Origin: Nitrosomonas sp.
GTDB taxonomy: Bacteria; Pseudomonadota; Gammaproteobacteria; Burkholderiales; Nitrosomonadaceae
Length of the DNA: 12,458 bases
Assembly (NCBI GenBank): GCA_029881855.1
Contig: JAOULU010000016.1
Coordinates: 1-12,458, forward strand
Reading direction: 5' to 3'
Shown: piece after piece, positions 1 to 8,401 of the stretch
Layout of the letters: each line of letters begins with the position of its first letter
Position numbering within the stretch: position 1 is the stretch's first letter
Made by a program: the position numbers and the translations under genes
Notes under the pieces: generated by a model
The model's database searches: none
Told to the model about the DNA's origin: nothing
What the model saw: the letters and a program-made list of their open reading frames with translations, nothing else

Positions 1-1
1 G

Positions 2-784
<783 letters not shown>

Positions 785-800
785 TTTAACCTTTAAAAAG

Positions 801-3119
801 TTAAAATAATTGATCTTTAAGGTTTTCTGGGACTTTAATGGAGTTATCAATATAAGTCTCAGACAGTGGTGGAAGTTCTTCATGTAAGAAGTATTCTTTT
901 ATTTCTCCTGTAGATTCTCTCAGGCCAGTTTCCGCACTGATTTGTGTTGTAATCACCCCTTCAGGCTTTATATATTCGGCCATAGGAACATCTTTTAATG
1001 CTTGCTCCATATATCCCATCCAAATAGGTAATGCGGTTCGGCCACCTGTCTCATTTTTGCCGAGGGATTGAGGGTCACCATAGCCCATCCAGGCAATTGC
1101 TACCAAATCATTTTGAAAACCGCAAAACCATGCGTCAATAAAATTACTGGTGGTGCCTGTTTTACCTGCTAAATCAGTTCGTCCAAGTTGTTTGGCTCTT
1201 ACCGCAGTACCGTATTTTATGACATCCCGCATCATATCCGTTATGATAAATGCATTACGTGGGTCAATCACACGTCGTGCGCCTTGTGTAGTAGTGGCAG
1301 GTTTAATTTCATCAAGTAGATTGCCTTTTTCATCCTCAATACGCTTTATAAAATAAGGTGTGACACGGAATCCACCATTTGCGAAAATAGCATAACCGGC
1401 TGCCATTTGCATTGGAGTAACAGAACCGGACCCTAATGCCATGGGTAAATAGGGCGGGTGGCGTTTGGCTTCAAAACCAAAACGTGTAATATAATCTTGA
1501 GCATACTGTAAGCCAATGGCTTGTAGAATACGGATAGACGCAAGGTTCTTAGATTGAGCCAAGGCCGTACGCATGCGCATTGGTCCACCATATCTTCCAT
1601 CAAAATTTCTTGGTTCCCACAGTTCACTGCCAGTTTGTTCGGCGCTAAAAGAAAGGGGCGCATCATTGATAATAGTTGCCGGTGTGAAACCTTTTTCTAG
1701 TGAAGCAGAATAAACAAATGGTTTAAAGCTTGATCCTGGTTGCCGCCATGCTTGTGTAACATGATTAAATTGGTTTTGATGGAAATCAAATCCACCTATT
1801 AACGAACGAATAGCACCATCATGTGGATTAATGGAAACCAGTGCGGCCTCAACTTTTGGTAGTTGTACAACATGCCAAATATTTTTTTCGTCTTTTCTAA
1901 TTCTAATAAGCGCGCCTGGGATAATGTTTTTATTTTCTGGATCTTTTATATCAGATAAAAAACCATGTACAAATTTAAGGCCATTACTTGTAATTTGGAT
2001 AATTTCTCCCCCTTTACGGTACACTTGGATTGCATTGGGAGTAACTACTAGTACTATTGCTGGGTAGATGTCATCACTATTTCTTACATGGCTTAGCGCT
2101 TCTTCAAGCTTTTTTTTCTGGTTAATGCCGTTTTCGGTCAGATTAATATAGGCCTCAGGGCCATTGTAGCCTCTACGTATATCGTATTCGATGACATGCT
2201 TACGTAGTGACTGATAAGCTGCTTGTTGGTCAAGTTGCCGGATTGTTGTATAAACATTTATCCCTTTGCTATACGTCTCTTCTTGATAGCGTTCATACAC
2301 TACTTGTCTTGCCATTTCGGCGACATAATTTGCGGGCATGGCGAAAGTTTGCACTTGACTTTTTATGGGTATAGGTTGTTCTTTTAGTGCCTGTAATTCT
2401 TGCGTTGTTATGTGATTTAGTTTGTGAAGCCTGCCGAGTACATAATGTTGCCGGATTTTTGCTCGTTCTGGGTTGATCACTGGGTTAAAGCTGGATGGTG
2501 CTTTGGGTAGACCCGCTAACATTGCGGCTTCAGCAATGTCTATTTCTTGTAATGTTTTGCCAAAGTAGGTTTGTGCGGCAGCAGCAAAACCATAACTACG
2601 TTGCCCAAGATAAATTTGGTTAATATAAAGTTCCAAAATCTTATCTTTACTCAAATTGTGTTCGATTTTAAATGCGAGTAGCACTTCACTAAATTTTCTA
2701 GTAAGGGTTTTTTCTCTGGTAAGGAAAAAATTTCTGGCAACCTGCATCGTAATAGTGCTAGCACCTTGACGTACACTGCCCGCACTAAAATTTGAGTAAG
2801 CTGCACGTAAAACACCAAGATAATCGACCCCGCCATGTTTATAAAAACGATCGTCTTCAGCTGCGAGAATTGCTTGCTTGAGGTGCTCGGGTACTTCTTT
2901 AATCTTGACAACATCTCGACGCTCTGCACCAAATTCCCCAATGAGTAAACCTTCATCACTAAATACCCGTAATGGTATTTTAGGGCGGTAATCAGTTAGC
3001 GCGCCTAATGATGGCAACGTAGAGAAGGTGACCATGGCAGCGAATCCAATCAGTAAAATGCCAATCAAACCTAATGTAGAAAGGGTAACGATGGAGTAAT
3101 ACAGCCAACGAGGCAACAT
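801..3119 (-). CDS. mrcA: Penicillin-binding protein 1A (class A bifunctional PBP)
   Basis: This bifunctional peptidoglycan synthase (772 residues) polymerises lipid II and cross-links the glycan strands on the periplasmic side of the inner membrane. One N-terminal membrane anchor spans about residues 8-31. The GT51 transglycosylase domain follows at about 55-230, with the EDDRFYKHGG motif (catalytic E88), GASTITMQ (119-126) and the RKFSEVLLAFKIE and ELYINQIYLG motifs. A linker and OB-like insertion at about 280-425 is typical of PBP1a. The transpeptidase domain carries the SSFK nucleophile motif (S463, K466), SKN (523-525) and KTGTT (653-657). Every catalytic motif is intact. The start is the ATG complementing 3117-3119. 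No strong Shine-Dalgarno is visible before it, but the membrane anchor begins correctly there. It is divergent from pilM, an arrangement common in beta- and gammaproteobacteria (also called ponA). An A8 run at 2110-2117 encodes three lysines. Confidence 0.97.
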   Translation of the reverse strand: MLPRWLYYSIVTLSTLGLIGILLIGFAAMVTFSTLPSLGALTDYRPKIPLRVFSDEGLLIGEFGAERRDVVKIKEVPEHLKQAILAAEDDRFYKHGGVDYLGVLRAAYSNFSAGSVRQGASTITMQVARNFFLTREKTLTRKFSEVLLAFKIEHNLSKDKILELYINQIYLGQRSYGFAAAAQTYFGKTLQEIDIAEAAMLAGLPKAPSSFNPVINPERAKIRQHYVLGRLHKLNHITTQELQALKEQPIPIKSQVQTFAMPANYVAEMARQVVYERYQEETYSKGINVYTTIRQLDQQAAYQSLRKHVIEYDIRRGYNGPEAYINLTENGINQKKKLEEALSHVRNSDDIYPAIVLVVTPNAIQVYRKGGEIIQITSNGLKFVHGFLSDIKDPENKNIIPGALIRIRKDEKNIWHVVQLPKVEAALVSINPHDGAIRSLIGGFDFHQNQFNHVTQAWRQPGSSFKPFVYSASLEKGFTPATIINDAPLSFSAEQTGSELWEPRNFDGRYGGPMRMRTALAQSKNLASIRILQAIGLQYAQDYITRFGFEAKRHPPYLPMALGSGSVTPMQMAAGYAIFANGGFRVTPYFIKRIEDEKGNLLDEIKPATTTQGARRVIDPRNAFIITDMMRDVIKYGTAVRAKQLGRTDLAGKTGTTSNFIDAWFCGFQNDLVAIAWMGYGDPQSLGKNETGGRTALPIWMGYMEQALKDVPMAEYIKPEGVITTQISAETGLRESTGEIKEYFLHEELPPLSETYIDNSIKVPENLKDQLF

Positions 3120-3161
3120 AAGAATTATCTTTTTGAATTTAAAGGATAGTAAATATATTAA

Positions 3162-3167
3162 ATTATA
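3162..3167 (-). promoter_or_regulatory. Candidate -10 element for mrcA
   Basis: Read on the minus strand, this is a perfect TATAAT preceded by CCCCC, 42 bases upstream of the mrcA ATG. At a 16-18 base spacer no good -35 hexamer is present (GAAAAA/AGAAAA). The call therefore rests on the -10 alone in an AT-rich stretch where chance matches are common. Confidence 0.4.
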
Positions 3168-3230
3168 GGGGGTATAAATACCGTTTTTCTACAAATTGCA
3201 TCTCCTGTGAGTCTGTCAGAATTGTCGCCA

Positions 3231-3254
3231 GTTACAAAACCAAACACATGTAAC
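3231..3254. repeat. Inverted repeat GTTACA-N12-TGTAAC in the mrcA-pilM divergent region
   Basis: Two six-base arms, GTTACA (3231-3236) and TGTAAC (3249-3254), are separated by 12 bases and lie roughly in the middle of the mrcA-pilM intergenic region. A further GTAAC lies at 3262-3266 and a GTTAAC at 3302-3307. It could be an operator for a dimeric regulator or a chance match. It lacks a T tract, so it is not terminator-like. No regulator can be named from it. Confidence 0.3.
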
Positions 3255-3290
3255 AAGAAAGGTAACTAAAAAAGAAGCAAGTTTTAATTA

Positions 3291-3320
3291 TTAAGGTCGT
3301 AGTTAACAATTAATTATAAA
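3291..3320 (+). promoter_or_regulatory. Candidate promoter for pilMNOPQ
   Basis: TATAAA at 3315-3320 matches five of six -10 positions. The best -35 is a weak TTAAGG at 3291-3296 with an 18-base spacer. Transcription would begin near 3327, which is at or just after the GTG at 3326 and about 23 bases before the ATG at 3350. This either favours the ATG as the pilM start or implies a leaderless GTG-initiated mRNA. The region is AT-rich, so confidence is low. Confidence 0.3.
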
Positions 3321-3349
3321 TTATAGTGAGTATCGCTGCTAATAGACCA

Positions 3350-4453
3350 ATGTTCAAGGAAAATTTTAATATAAATCTAGACTTCTTTAGTTCGAAGTCG
3401 CCGCCAGTAATAGGTGTTGATGTCAGTTCATCATCTGTAAAGTTGGTTGAGTTGTCTTTAGTGGATAAAGGCACAAGCACCTACCGTATTGAACAGTATG
3501 CCATAGAACCCTTACCTGCAGATGCTGTGCAGGAGGGTGCTATTGCCAATTTAGAAGTGGTTAGTGATTGCATAATGAATGCTTGGAAACGTATGGAAAC
3601 ACGGCAGAAAAATGTTGCGTTGGCATTGCCTGCAACAGATGTAATTACAAAAAGAATTTTAGTCCCTGCTGGGTTACGTGAAGATGATTTAGCTTTCCAG
3701 GTTGAGAATGAGGCTGGTCAGTATATTCCTTTTGCATTAGATGAAGTGGATTTGGACTTTCAGGTGTTGAGAGAATCCCCAGATAACCCTGAAGAGATCG
3801 AAGTTCTCATTGCGGCATCACGCAAGGATAAAGTTGAAGATCGTGTGGCAGCTGCAATGTCAGCTGGTTTAAAGACGATCATTATGGATGTTGAGACATA
3901 TGCGGCACAAGCTTCTTTTGAGTTGGTTAAGAGTCAATTGCCCAATGATGGAGAAGATCAAGTCATTGCTCTAGTGGATATTGGTTCAGAAGCTATGAAT
4001 ATGAATGTCTTTCATAATGGTGAGTCTGTATATCTACGTGATCAGGCTTTTGGTGGGAACCAACTTACACAAGAGATCCAAAATCAATTTAATCTTTCAC
4101 TGGAAGAGGCTGAAGTGGCCAAACTTAATGGCCAGCTGCCAGAAAATTATAATACTGATGTTTTACAACCATTTTGTGAAACATTGGCAGTAGAAATTAT
4201 GCGTGCCATACAATTTTTTTATACATCCTCTCAATATACCGAAGTGAATTATATTTTTATTGCGGGTGGCTGCGCAGCAATTCCAGGTTTGGATGAAGTT
4301 ATTACAGCACGTACACAAATTACCACATTAATCGTTAATCCTTTCTCAAACATGGAGAATTCCAGTCGTATTATCCCAAAGCAACTGAGTATGGATGCGC
4401 CATCTCTTTTAATTGCCTGTGGTTTAGCTATGCGTAGCTTTGATCCGTTATGA
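3350..4453 (+). CDS. pilM: Type IV pilus assembly protein PilM (FtsA/actin-like ATPase)
   Basis: PilM is the cytoplasmic, nucleotide-binding member of the type IV pilus alignment complex and binds the cytoplasmic tail of PilN. The start chosen is ATG 3350 (367 residues). A GTG in the same frame at 3326 would add eight residues. Neither start has a clear Shine-Dalgarno, and the ATG gives the N-terminal length nearer the family norm. Numbered from the GTG, the actin-type phosphate-1 motif is IGVDVSSSSVKLVELS (29-44). The phosphate-2 region is VDIGSEAMNMNVF (217-229). FGGNQLTQEI (242-251) follows, and the adenosine-type motif is FIAGGCAAIPGL (311-322). The phosphate-2 loop lacks the Thr/Ser residues usual in PilM. 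The stop TGA overlaps the pilN ATG (ATGA at 4450-4453), which implies translational coupling as the first gene of the operon. Confidence 0.95.
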   Translation: MFKENFNINLDFFSSKSPPVIGVDVSSSSVKLVELSLVDKGTSTYRIEQYAIEPLPADAVQEGAIANLEVVSDCIMNAWKRMETRQKNVALALPATDVITKRILVPAGLREDDLAFQVENEAGQYIPFALDEVDLDFQVLRESPDNPEEIEVLIAASRKDKVEDRVAAAMSAGLKTIIMDVETYAAQASFELVKSQLPNDGEDQVIALVDIGSEAMNMNVFHNGESVYLRDQAFGGNQLTQEIQNQFNLSLEEAEVAKLNGQLPENYNTDVLQPFCETLAVEIMRAIQFFYTSSQYTEVNYIFIAGGCAAIPGLDEVITARTQITTLIVNPFSNMENSSRIIPKQLSMDAPSLLIACGLAMRSFDPL

Positions 4454-5037
4454 TCCGTATAAATTTACTTCCTCACCGAGAGCTCAAGCGTAAAGCACAG
4501 CAGCAGAAATTTGCTGTTATGGCAGGGATAGCCTGTTTTTTGGGGATAACCGTTGTTTGGATTGTGCATATGGTAATTGCGGGCAAAATAGATGTTCAGA
4601 GTAGTCGTAATCAATATATGAATAATCAGATTGCGATTCTGGACAAACAAATTGAGGAAATTAAACAGATAAAATCTCAAACTCAAGAGATGTTGGTGCG
4701 AAAGGATATCGTAGAGACATTACAAAGTAGTCGTTCAGAAGTTGTGCATTTGTTAGATCAATTAGTACGGTTGTTGCCAGATGGTGTGTATTTGCAAAGT
4801 GTAAAGCAAAATGGGCAAAGTGTTAATTTAATTGGTAAGGCACAGTCTAACGCATGGGTATCAACGTTAATGCGTAATTTAGAATCTTCTCCGTGGCTTG
4901 AGTCACCGGTGCTGGTTGAGATTAAGGCTGTGACTGAAAATAATATACGTCAGAACGAATTTATTTTAAATATTAAACTAACGCAACCATCAGATGACAC
5001 GCAAAGTATGTCGGTTGATTTGGTTGGTGGGTCTTGA
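4450..5037 (+). CDS. pilN: Type IV pilus inner-membrane alignment protein PilN
   Basis: PilN (195 residues) is a bitopic inner-membrane protein that joins cytoplasmic PilM to periplasmic PilO and PilP. The cytoplasmic N-terminus carries the INLLPHRE motif (4-11), the known PilM-binding segment. One transmembrane helix spans about 22-43. A predicted coiled coil (about 50-90) precedes a periplasmic ferredoxin-like domain (about 95-180) that includes LLPDGVYLQSV and INLI/VNLIGKAQSN-type strands. The start ATG overlaps the pilM stop by four bases, so it is probably translated by reinitiation. Length and layout are normal for PilN. Confidence 0.95.
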   Translation: MIRINLLPHRELKRKAQQQKFAVMAGIACFLGITVVWIVHMVIAGKIDVQSSRNQYMNNQIAILDKQIEEIKQIKSQTQEMLVRKDIVETLQSSRSEVVHLLDQLVRLLPDGVYLQSVKQNGQSVNLIGKAQSNAWVSTLMRNLESSPWLESPVLVEIKAVTENNIRQNEFILNIKLTQPSDDTQSMSVDLVGGS

Positions 5038-5049
5038 GGTTAATTTGAT

Positions 5050-5646
5050 ATGAATTTACTTGAAGAATTACGTCATCTTGATCCAAATGATCCAGGGAGG
5101 TGGCCAGGTTTAGTGCAAGCCTGTGCATTATTTATATTATGGGTTGGGATTGTTGTTGCGGGACATTTCTTAGATTGGAAAGACCAATGGGTTGCGCTAG
5201 ATGTGGTAAGTGCAGAAGAAGAAACGCTCAAGGACACCTATCTTATGAAGAAAAGAGCTGCGGTTAATCTGCCAGTCTTGCGGCAACAATTACTAGATAT
5301 TGAACAGTTACTGAGTGCGCTATTAAAGCAACTACCTGAGAAATCTGAAATGGAGGCTTTATTGGTTGATATTAATCAGGCTGGTTTGGGGCGAGGATTA
5401 CAGTTTGAACTATTTAAACCAGCAGAGCAAGAAACGATTCATGCATTTTATGCAGAGCTACCAGTGTTACTACGTGTTACGGGGGGCTATCATGATATCG
5501 GAGCTTTTGCTAGTGATGTCGCACAATTACCTCGCATTGTGACATTAAATAATATCAGTATCACACGTGGTAATGATGAAGGCTTGATATTAGATGCAAC
5601 GGCTAAAACTTTTCGATATTTGGATGAAAATGAGATCACAGATTAG
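5050..5646 (+). CDS. pilO: Type IV pilus inner-membrane alignment protein PilO
   Basis: PilO (198 residues) forms a heterodimer with PilN in the inner membrane and periplasm and helps set the geometry of the pilus machine. A short cytoplasmic N-terminus (MNLLEELRHLDPNDPGRWP, typical of betaproteobacterial PilO) precedes one membrane helix at about 21-41. A heptad-like coiled coil follows (about 50-95), then a C-terminal ferredoxin-like domain (about 100-190). The start is supported by a GAGG Shine-Dalgarno at 5036-5039 that overlaps the end of pilN, 10 bases before the ATG. A G6 run lies at 5481-5486 within the codons for T144-G145-G146. No defect is visible. Confidence 0.94.
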   Translation: MNLLEELRHLDPNDPGRWPGLVQACALFILWVGIVVAGHFLDWKDQWVALDVVSAEEETLKDTYLMKKRAAVNLPVLRQQLLDIEQLLSALLKQLPEKSEMEALLVDINQAGLGRGLQFELFKPAEQETIHAFYAELPVLLRVTGGYHDIGAFASDVAQLPRIVTLNNISITRGNDEGLILDATAKTFRYLDENEITD

Positions 5647-5662
5647 TGTGGGGCAAGGGCTC

Positions 5663-6178
5663 ATGATAAAAAATAGTTATCGATTGTTAGTGTTGACTAT
5701 TTATTTAATGATAGTTGCGTGTAGTAGCGCGGATTATAGTGATTTGGATACATTTATTTCCAACTCAGGAGAAGGATTACGTGGTCAAGTTGAACCACTA
5801 CCTGAAGTAAAACAACATCATTCATTTACATATAAGGCCTTTGATATATCAAACCCTTTCGTTCCAAGAAGAAGTGAGCAGGTGCAAAGTGCTGGTAGTG
5901 GCATTCAACCGGATTTAAATAGACGCAAAGAAGCATTAGAAAATTTTCCCTTGGAAAGCTTGTCTATGGTTGGTTCTCTTGAAAAAGATGGGCATATTTT
6001 TGCGTTGGTTAAGTCACCGGAAGGAACGTTGCATCGTGTAAAAGAGGGTAACTATTTGGGGCAGGATTTTGGGAAAATTAATGGCATTGCGGAATCAGAA
6101 ATTAAGGTGGTAGAAATTGTGCAGGATGGTGTGGACGAGTGGATGGAACGTTCCAATAAGCTTATGTTAGCAGATTAG
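5663..6178 (+). CDS. pilP: Type IV pilus lipoprotein PilP
   Basis: PilP (171 residues) is a periplasmic lipoprotein that links the PilN/PilO heterodimer to the N-terminal domains of the PilQ secretin. The open frame extends upstream to 5594, but ATG 5663 is preferred. From there the protein begins with a standard lipoprotein signal: basic residues K3 and R7, a hydrophobic core (8-19), and the lipobox IVAC with lipidated C20. The start then falls after pilO instead of overlapping its 3' end, with purine-rich GGGGCAAGGG just upstream. A flexible linker (about 21-58) contains the segment DISNPFVPRR (61-70). The C-terminal beta domain (about 90-170) carries the family signatures LENFPLESLSMVGSL, HRVKEGNYLGQDFGKI and EIVQDGVDEWMER. 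The residue after the lipid cysteine is Ser rather than Asp. A GTG at 5648 is an alternative start. Confidence 0.94.
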   Translation: MIKNSYRLLVLTIYLMIVACSSADYSDLDTFISNSGEGLRGQVEPLPEVKQHHSFTYKAFDISNPFVPRRSEQVQSAGSGIQPDLNRRKEALENFPLESLSMVGSLEKDGHIFALVKSPEGTLHRVKEGNYLGQDFGKINGIAESEIKVVEIVQDGVDEWMERSNKLMLAD

Positions 6179-6191
6179 GAGTAAAACAATG
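6177..6191 (+). promoter_or_regulatory. pilQ ribosome binding site
   Basis: AGGAG at 6177-6181 overlaps the pilP TAG stop and lies seven bases before ATG 6189. It is the clearest Shine-Dalgarno in the pil operon, fixes the pilQ start, and may support the high output needed for a multimeric secretin. Confidence 0.75.
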
Positions 6192-8315
6192 AAGCTTCCA
6201 ATAATGGTAAACATTATCTTATGGCTAGGAATAGTCACGTTGTCGAATTTGTTTGTATCCTCAATCTTGGCTGAACAGATTGCGGCGGAAAAAATACAAG
6301 AAACACAACAAAATAGCATCCGATCCATAAGTGTCTCAACGATGCAGGGGGGGGAAGTTGTTGCTAAGCTAGTACTGGATAAGGCGCTTGAGAACACACC
6401 TATTGGTACAACGCTTAATAATCCTTCACGTATTTACTTCGATTTTTACAATACTTCTAACAATCTTGGCGCGAATATCAGGGAGGTTGACGAAGGGGAA
6501 TTGAATAGTATTAATATTGTGCAAGTGGGTGATCGTACACGTGTAGTTCTAAATTTATCTAGCTTAATGACTCACGAGATTTTAGAAGCTGATAATGCAC
6601 TTTTAATCAAACTCAACAGGGTAACAGAAAGTCAAGTTGTCAGTCCTACTGTGAATTTTGTTGAGGAAGCGCCCGTTGAAGCGATGAACAGTTTGCGGGA
6701 TATAGATTTTCGTCGCGGTGTGAATGGTGAGGGTCGTGTTGAGGTGGATCTATTAAATGCTGGTTCAGGTATAGATGTGTATCAGAAAGGCGATGATCTT
6801 ATCGTGGAATTTGTTCAAACATATTTACCCAATAATTTGGAAAGAAAGCTAGATGTTGTTGATTTTGCAACACCTATAAAATTCATTAATACAACCCGGT
6901 ATGGCGGCAATGTGCGTATGGTTGTTAAGCCAACGGGTCGTTGGGAACATTCAGCATACCAGAGTGGCACGCATTTTGTTCTGGAGGTGAGGGAATTAGT
7001 AGAAAGTAAAGAGGAGATTGAAAAAAAGAAAAATGCTGTTGGAGGTTATACTGGGGAGAAGTTGTCGTTGAATTTCCAGAATGTAGAAGTTCGGGCTGTA
7101 TTGCAAGTGATTGCTGATTTTACAAATCTTAATATCATTGCGAGTGATTCAGTTAGTGGTAACCTTACATTGCGCTTAAGAGATGTTCCTTGGGATCAAG
7201 CATTTGATATTGTATTGCAATCCAACGGGCTTGATAAACGTAAAACAGGGAATGTTGTTTTTGTTGCGCCGAGTAAAGAAATGGCAGATCGAGAACTGTT
7301 TGATTTAGAATCAAAATTGCAGGTTTCTGAAATGGAGCCATTACAGACAGAAACCTTCCAGCTTAATCATCGTAGGGTAACTTCAATTTCTTTTGAAGGC
7401 ATGCTAACCGAACGAGGCATGGTTAATATAGATGAAATCAGTAATACATTGACAATTTCTGATCTACCAACAAAAATTGTTGAACTTAGGAAGTTTATTC
7501 AACGGCTAGATGTCTTTGAGAGACAGGTAATGATTGAAGCGAGAATTGTTGAAGCCTCAGAAACATTTAGTCGTGATCTAGGCGCACGTTTTGGTGTAAA
7601 AAATGTTACAGGTGTAGGTAATAGTCGTAGATTTGGTGCTTCTGGTAGTGTAGAAGGTTCAAGTGGTTTGGCTTCTAGTGGTGCAGTGAGTTCTCTCTCT
7701 GATAATCTAAATATTAATTTGCCGGCTGCAGGTGCTCTTGGACTTGCTGGCGGTCCTGCGGCTCTGGGTTTGAGTCTAATTAAGATTAATAATGGGCGAT
7801 TAATTAATTTAGAATTATCTGCATTGCAGACTGATTCTAAAGGCAGGGTTATCGCTAGCCCACGTGTGGTAACTGCGCATGGTGTGGAAGCGGTTATAGA
7901 GCAGGGTGACCGAGTCCCATTCCAACAAGCTACCAGTAGTGGTGCAACTAGTGTGCGCTTTGTAAATGCGACTTTAAGCTTAAAAGTAAAGCCACTAATC
8001 ACACATGATAATAAGATTGATATGGAGTTGGATATTAACCAGGATAAAATCGGTGAAAGTGTTAACGCATTTTTACCGCCTGCTATAAACACCAAAAAAG
8101 TGACGACAAAAGTTTTGGTAGATAACGGTGGAACTGTTGTGATCGGTGGTATCTTTGAACGTGTGGAAAATAACGTTGTTAACAAAGTGCCGTTGCTAGG
8201 TGATATACCACTTATCGGTAATTTATTCCGAAATCTAGCGAGGCAAGATGACAAGCGAGAATTATTGGTTTTTGTTACACCTAGAATTTTAAAAGAAGAA
8301 CTGAATCTTCAATAA
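6189..8315 (+). CDS. pilQ: Type IV pilus secretin PilQ
   Basis: PilQ (708 residues) forms the multimeric outer-membrane channel through which the pilus passes, and it is also needed for pilus-linked DNA uptake in relatives. A Sec signal peptide covers about 1-28, with predicted cleavage after SILA. Two AMIN domains (about 43-143 and 170-268) should bind peptidoglycan. A secretin/TonB short N-terminal domain spans about 290-365 (KLSLNFQNVEVRAVL, LRDVPWDQAFDIVL). A compact N1 module lies at about 385-440. The secretin barrel domain (about 445-702) starts with RQVMIEARIVEAS (445-457), has a Gly/Ser/Ala-rich gate region (about 480-530), SPRVVTAHG and GTVVIGGIF, and carries the signature VPLLGDIPLIGNLFR (667-681). 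It is the last pil gene here, and the aroK-aroB pair that often follows pilQ in betaproteobacteria is absent. A G8 tract at codons 53-56 deserves attention. Confidence 0.97.
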   Translation: MKLPIMVNIILWLGIVTLSNLFVSSILAEQIAAEKIQETQQNSIRSISVSTMQGGEVVAKLVLDKALENTPIGTTLNNPSRIYFDFYNTSNNLGANIREVDEGELNSINIVQVGDRTRVVLNLSSLMTHEILEADNALLIKLNRVTESQVVSPTVNFVEEAPVEAMNSLRDIDFRRGVNGEGRVEVDLLNAGSGIDVYQKGDDLIVEFVQTYLPNNLERKLDVVDFATPIKFINTTRYGGNVRMVVKPTGRWEHSAYQSGTHFVLEVRELVESKEEIEKKKNAVGGYTGEKLSLNFQNVEVRAVLQVIADFTNLNIIASDSVSGNLTLRLRDVPWDQAFDIVLQSNGLDKRKTGNVVFVAPSKEMADRELFDLESKLQVSEMEPLQTETFQLNHRRVTSISFEGMLTERGMVNIDEISNTLTISDLPTKIVELRKFIQRLDVFERQVMIEARIVEASETFSRDLGARFGVKNVTGVGNSRRFGASGSVEGSSGLASSGAVSSLSDNLNINLPAAGALGLAGGPAALGLSLIKINNGRLINLELSALQTDSKGRVIASPRVVTAHGVEAVIEQGDRVPFQQATSSGATSVRFVNATLSLKVKPLITHDNKIDMELDINQDKIGESVNAFLPPAINTKKVTTKVLVDNGGTVVIGGIFERVENNVVNKVPLLGDIPLIGNLFRNLARQDDKRELLVFVTPRILKEELNLQ
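6347..6354 (+). repeat. Homopolymeric G8 tract inside pilQ
   Basis: Eight consecutive G residues cover the end of the Q53 codon, the G54 and G55 codons and the first base of E56. This stands out in an AT-rich gene. Losing one G would shift the frame into a TAG at 6370-6372. Gaining one would shift it into a TAA at 6365-6367. Either would give a peptide of about 60 residues containing little more than the signal sequence. Confidence 0.9.
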
Positions 8316-8401
8316 TGGTTTTTTTAATTTGATTATTGTATTAACAGTTAAATCTGATATTTAATTGGTGTTGTTTGTGGTTAGTGTTGTTAACTTGCTT
8401 G

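Noticed and set aside
785-805. TTTAAC-N9-GTTAAA as a bidirectional hemB/mrcA terminator
   Set aside because: The stem is six mostly A-T pairs with only one G-C pair and no real T tract. It also overlaps the mrcA stop, so it is too weak to call.
2110-2117. A8 run (T8 on the plus strand) in mrcA as a slippage site
   Set aside because: It encodes three consecutive lysines, and A/T runs of this length are expected by chance in an AT-rich genome.
5594-5662. Extended pilP N-terminus from ATG 5594
   Set aside because: It would overlap the end of pilO and place 23 extra residues before a clear lipoprotein signal peptide starting at 5663.
7499-8254. A 251-codon open frame antisense to the pilQ 3' half
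   Set aside because: It mirrors the conserved secretin domain, its protein is Pro/Leu/Ser/Thr-rich with no recognisable motif, and it has no Shine-Dalgarno or independent context. It is a shadow frame.
8294-8325. GAAGA-N6-TCTTC stem followed at a distance by T7, as a pilQ terminator
   Set aside because: The stem has only five pairs, and nine non-T bases separate it from the T run, so it does not fit an intrinsic terminator.
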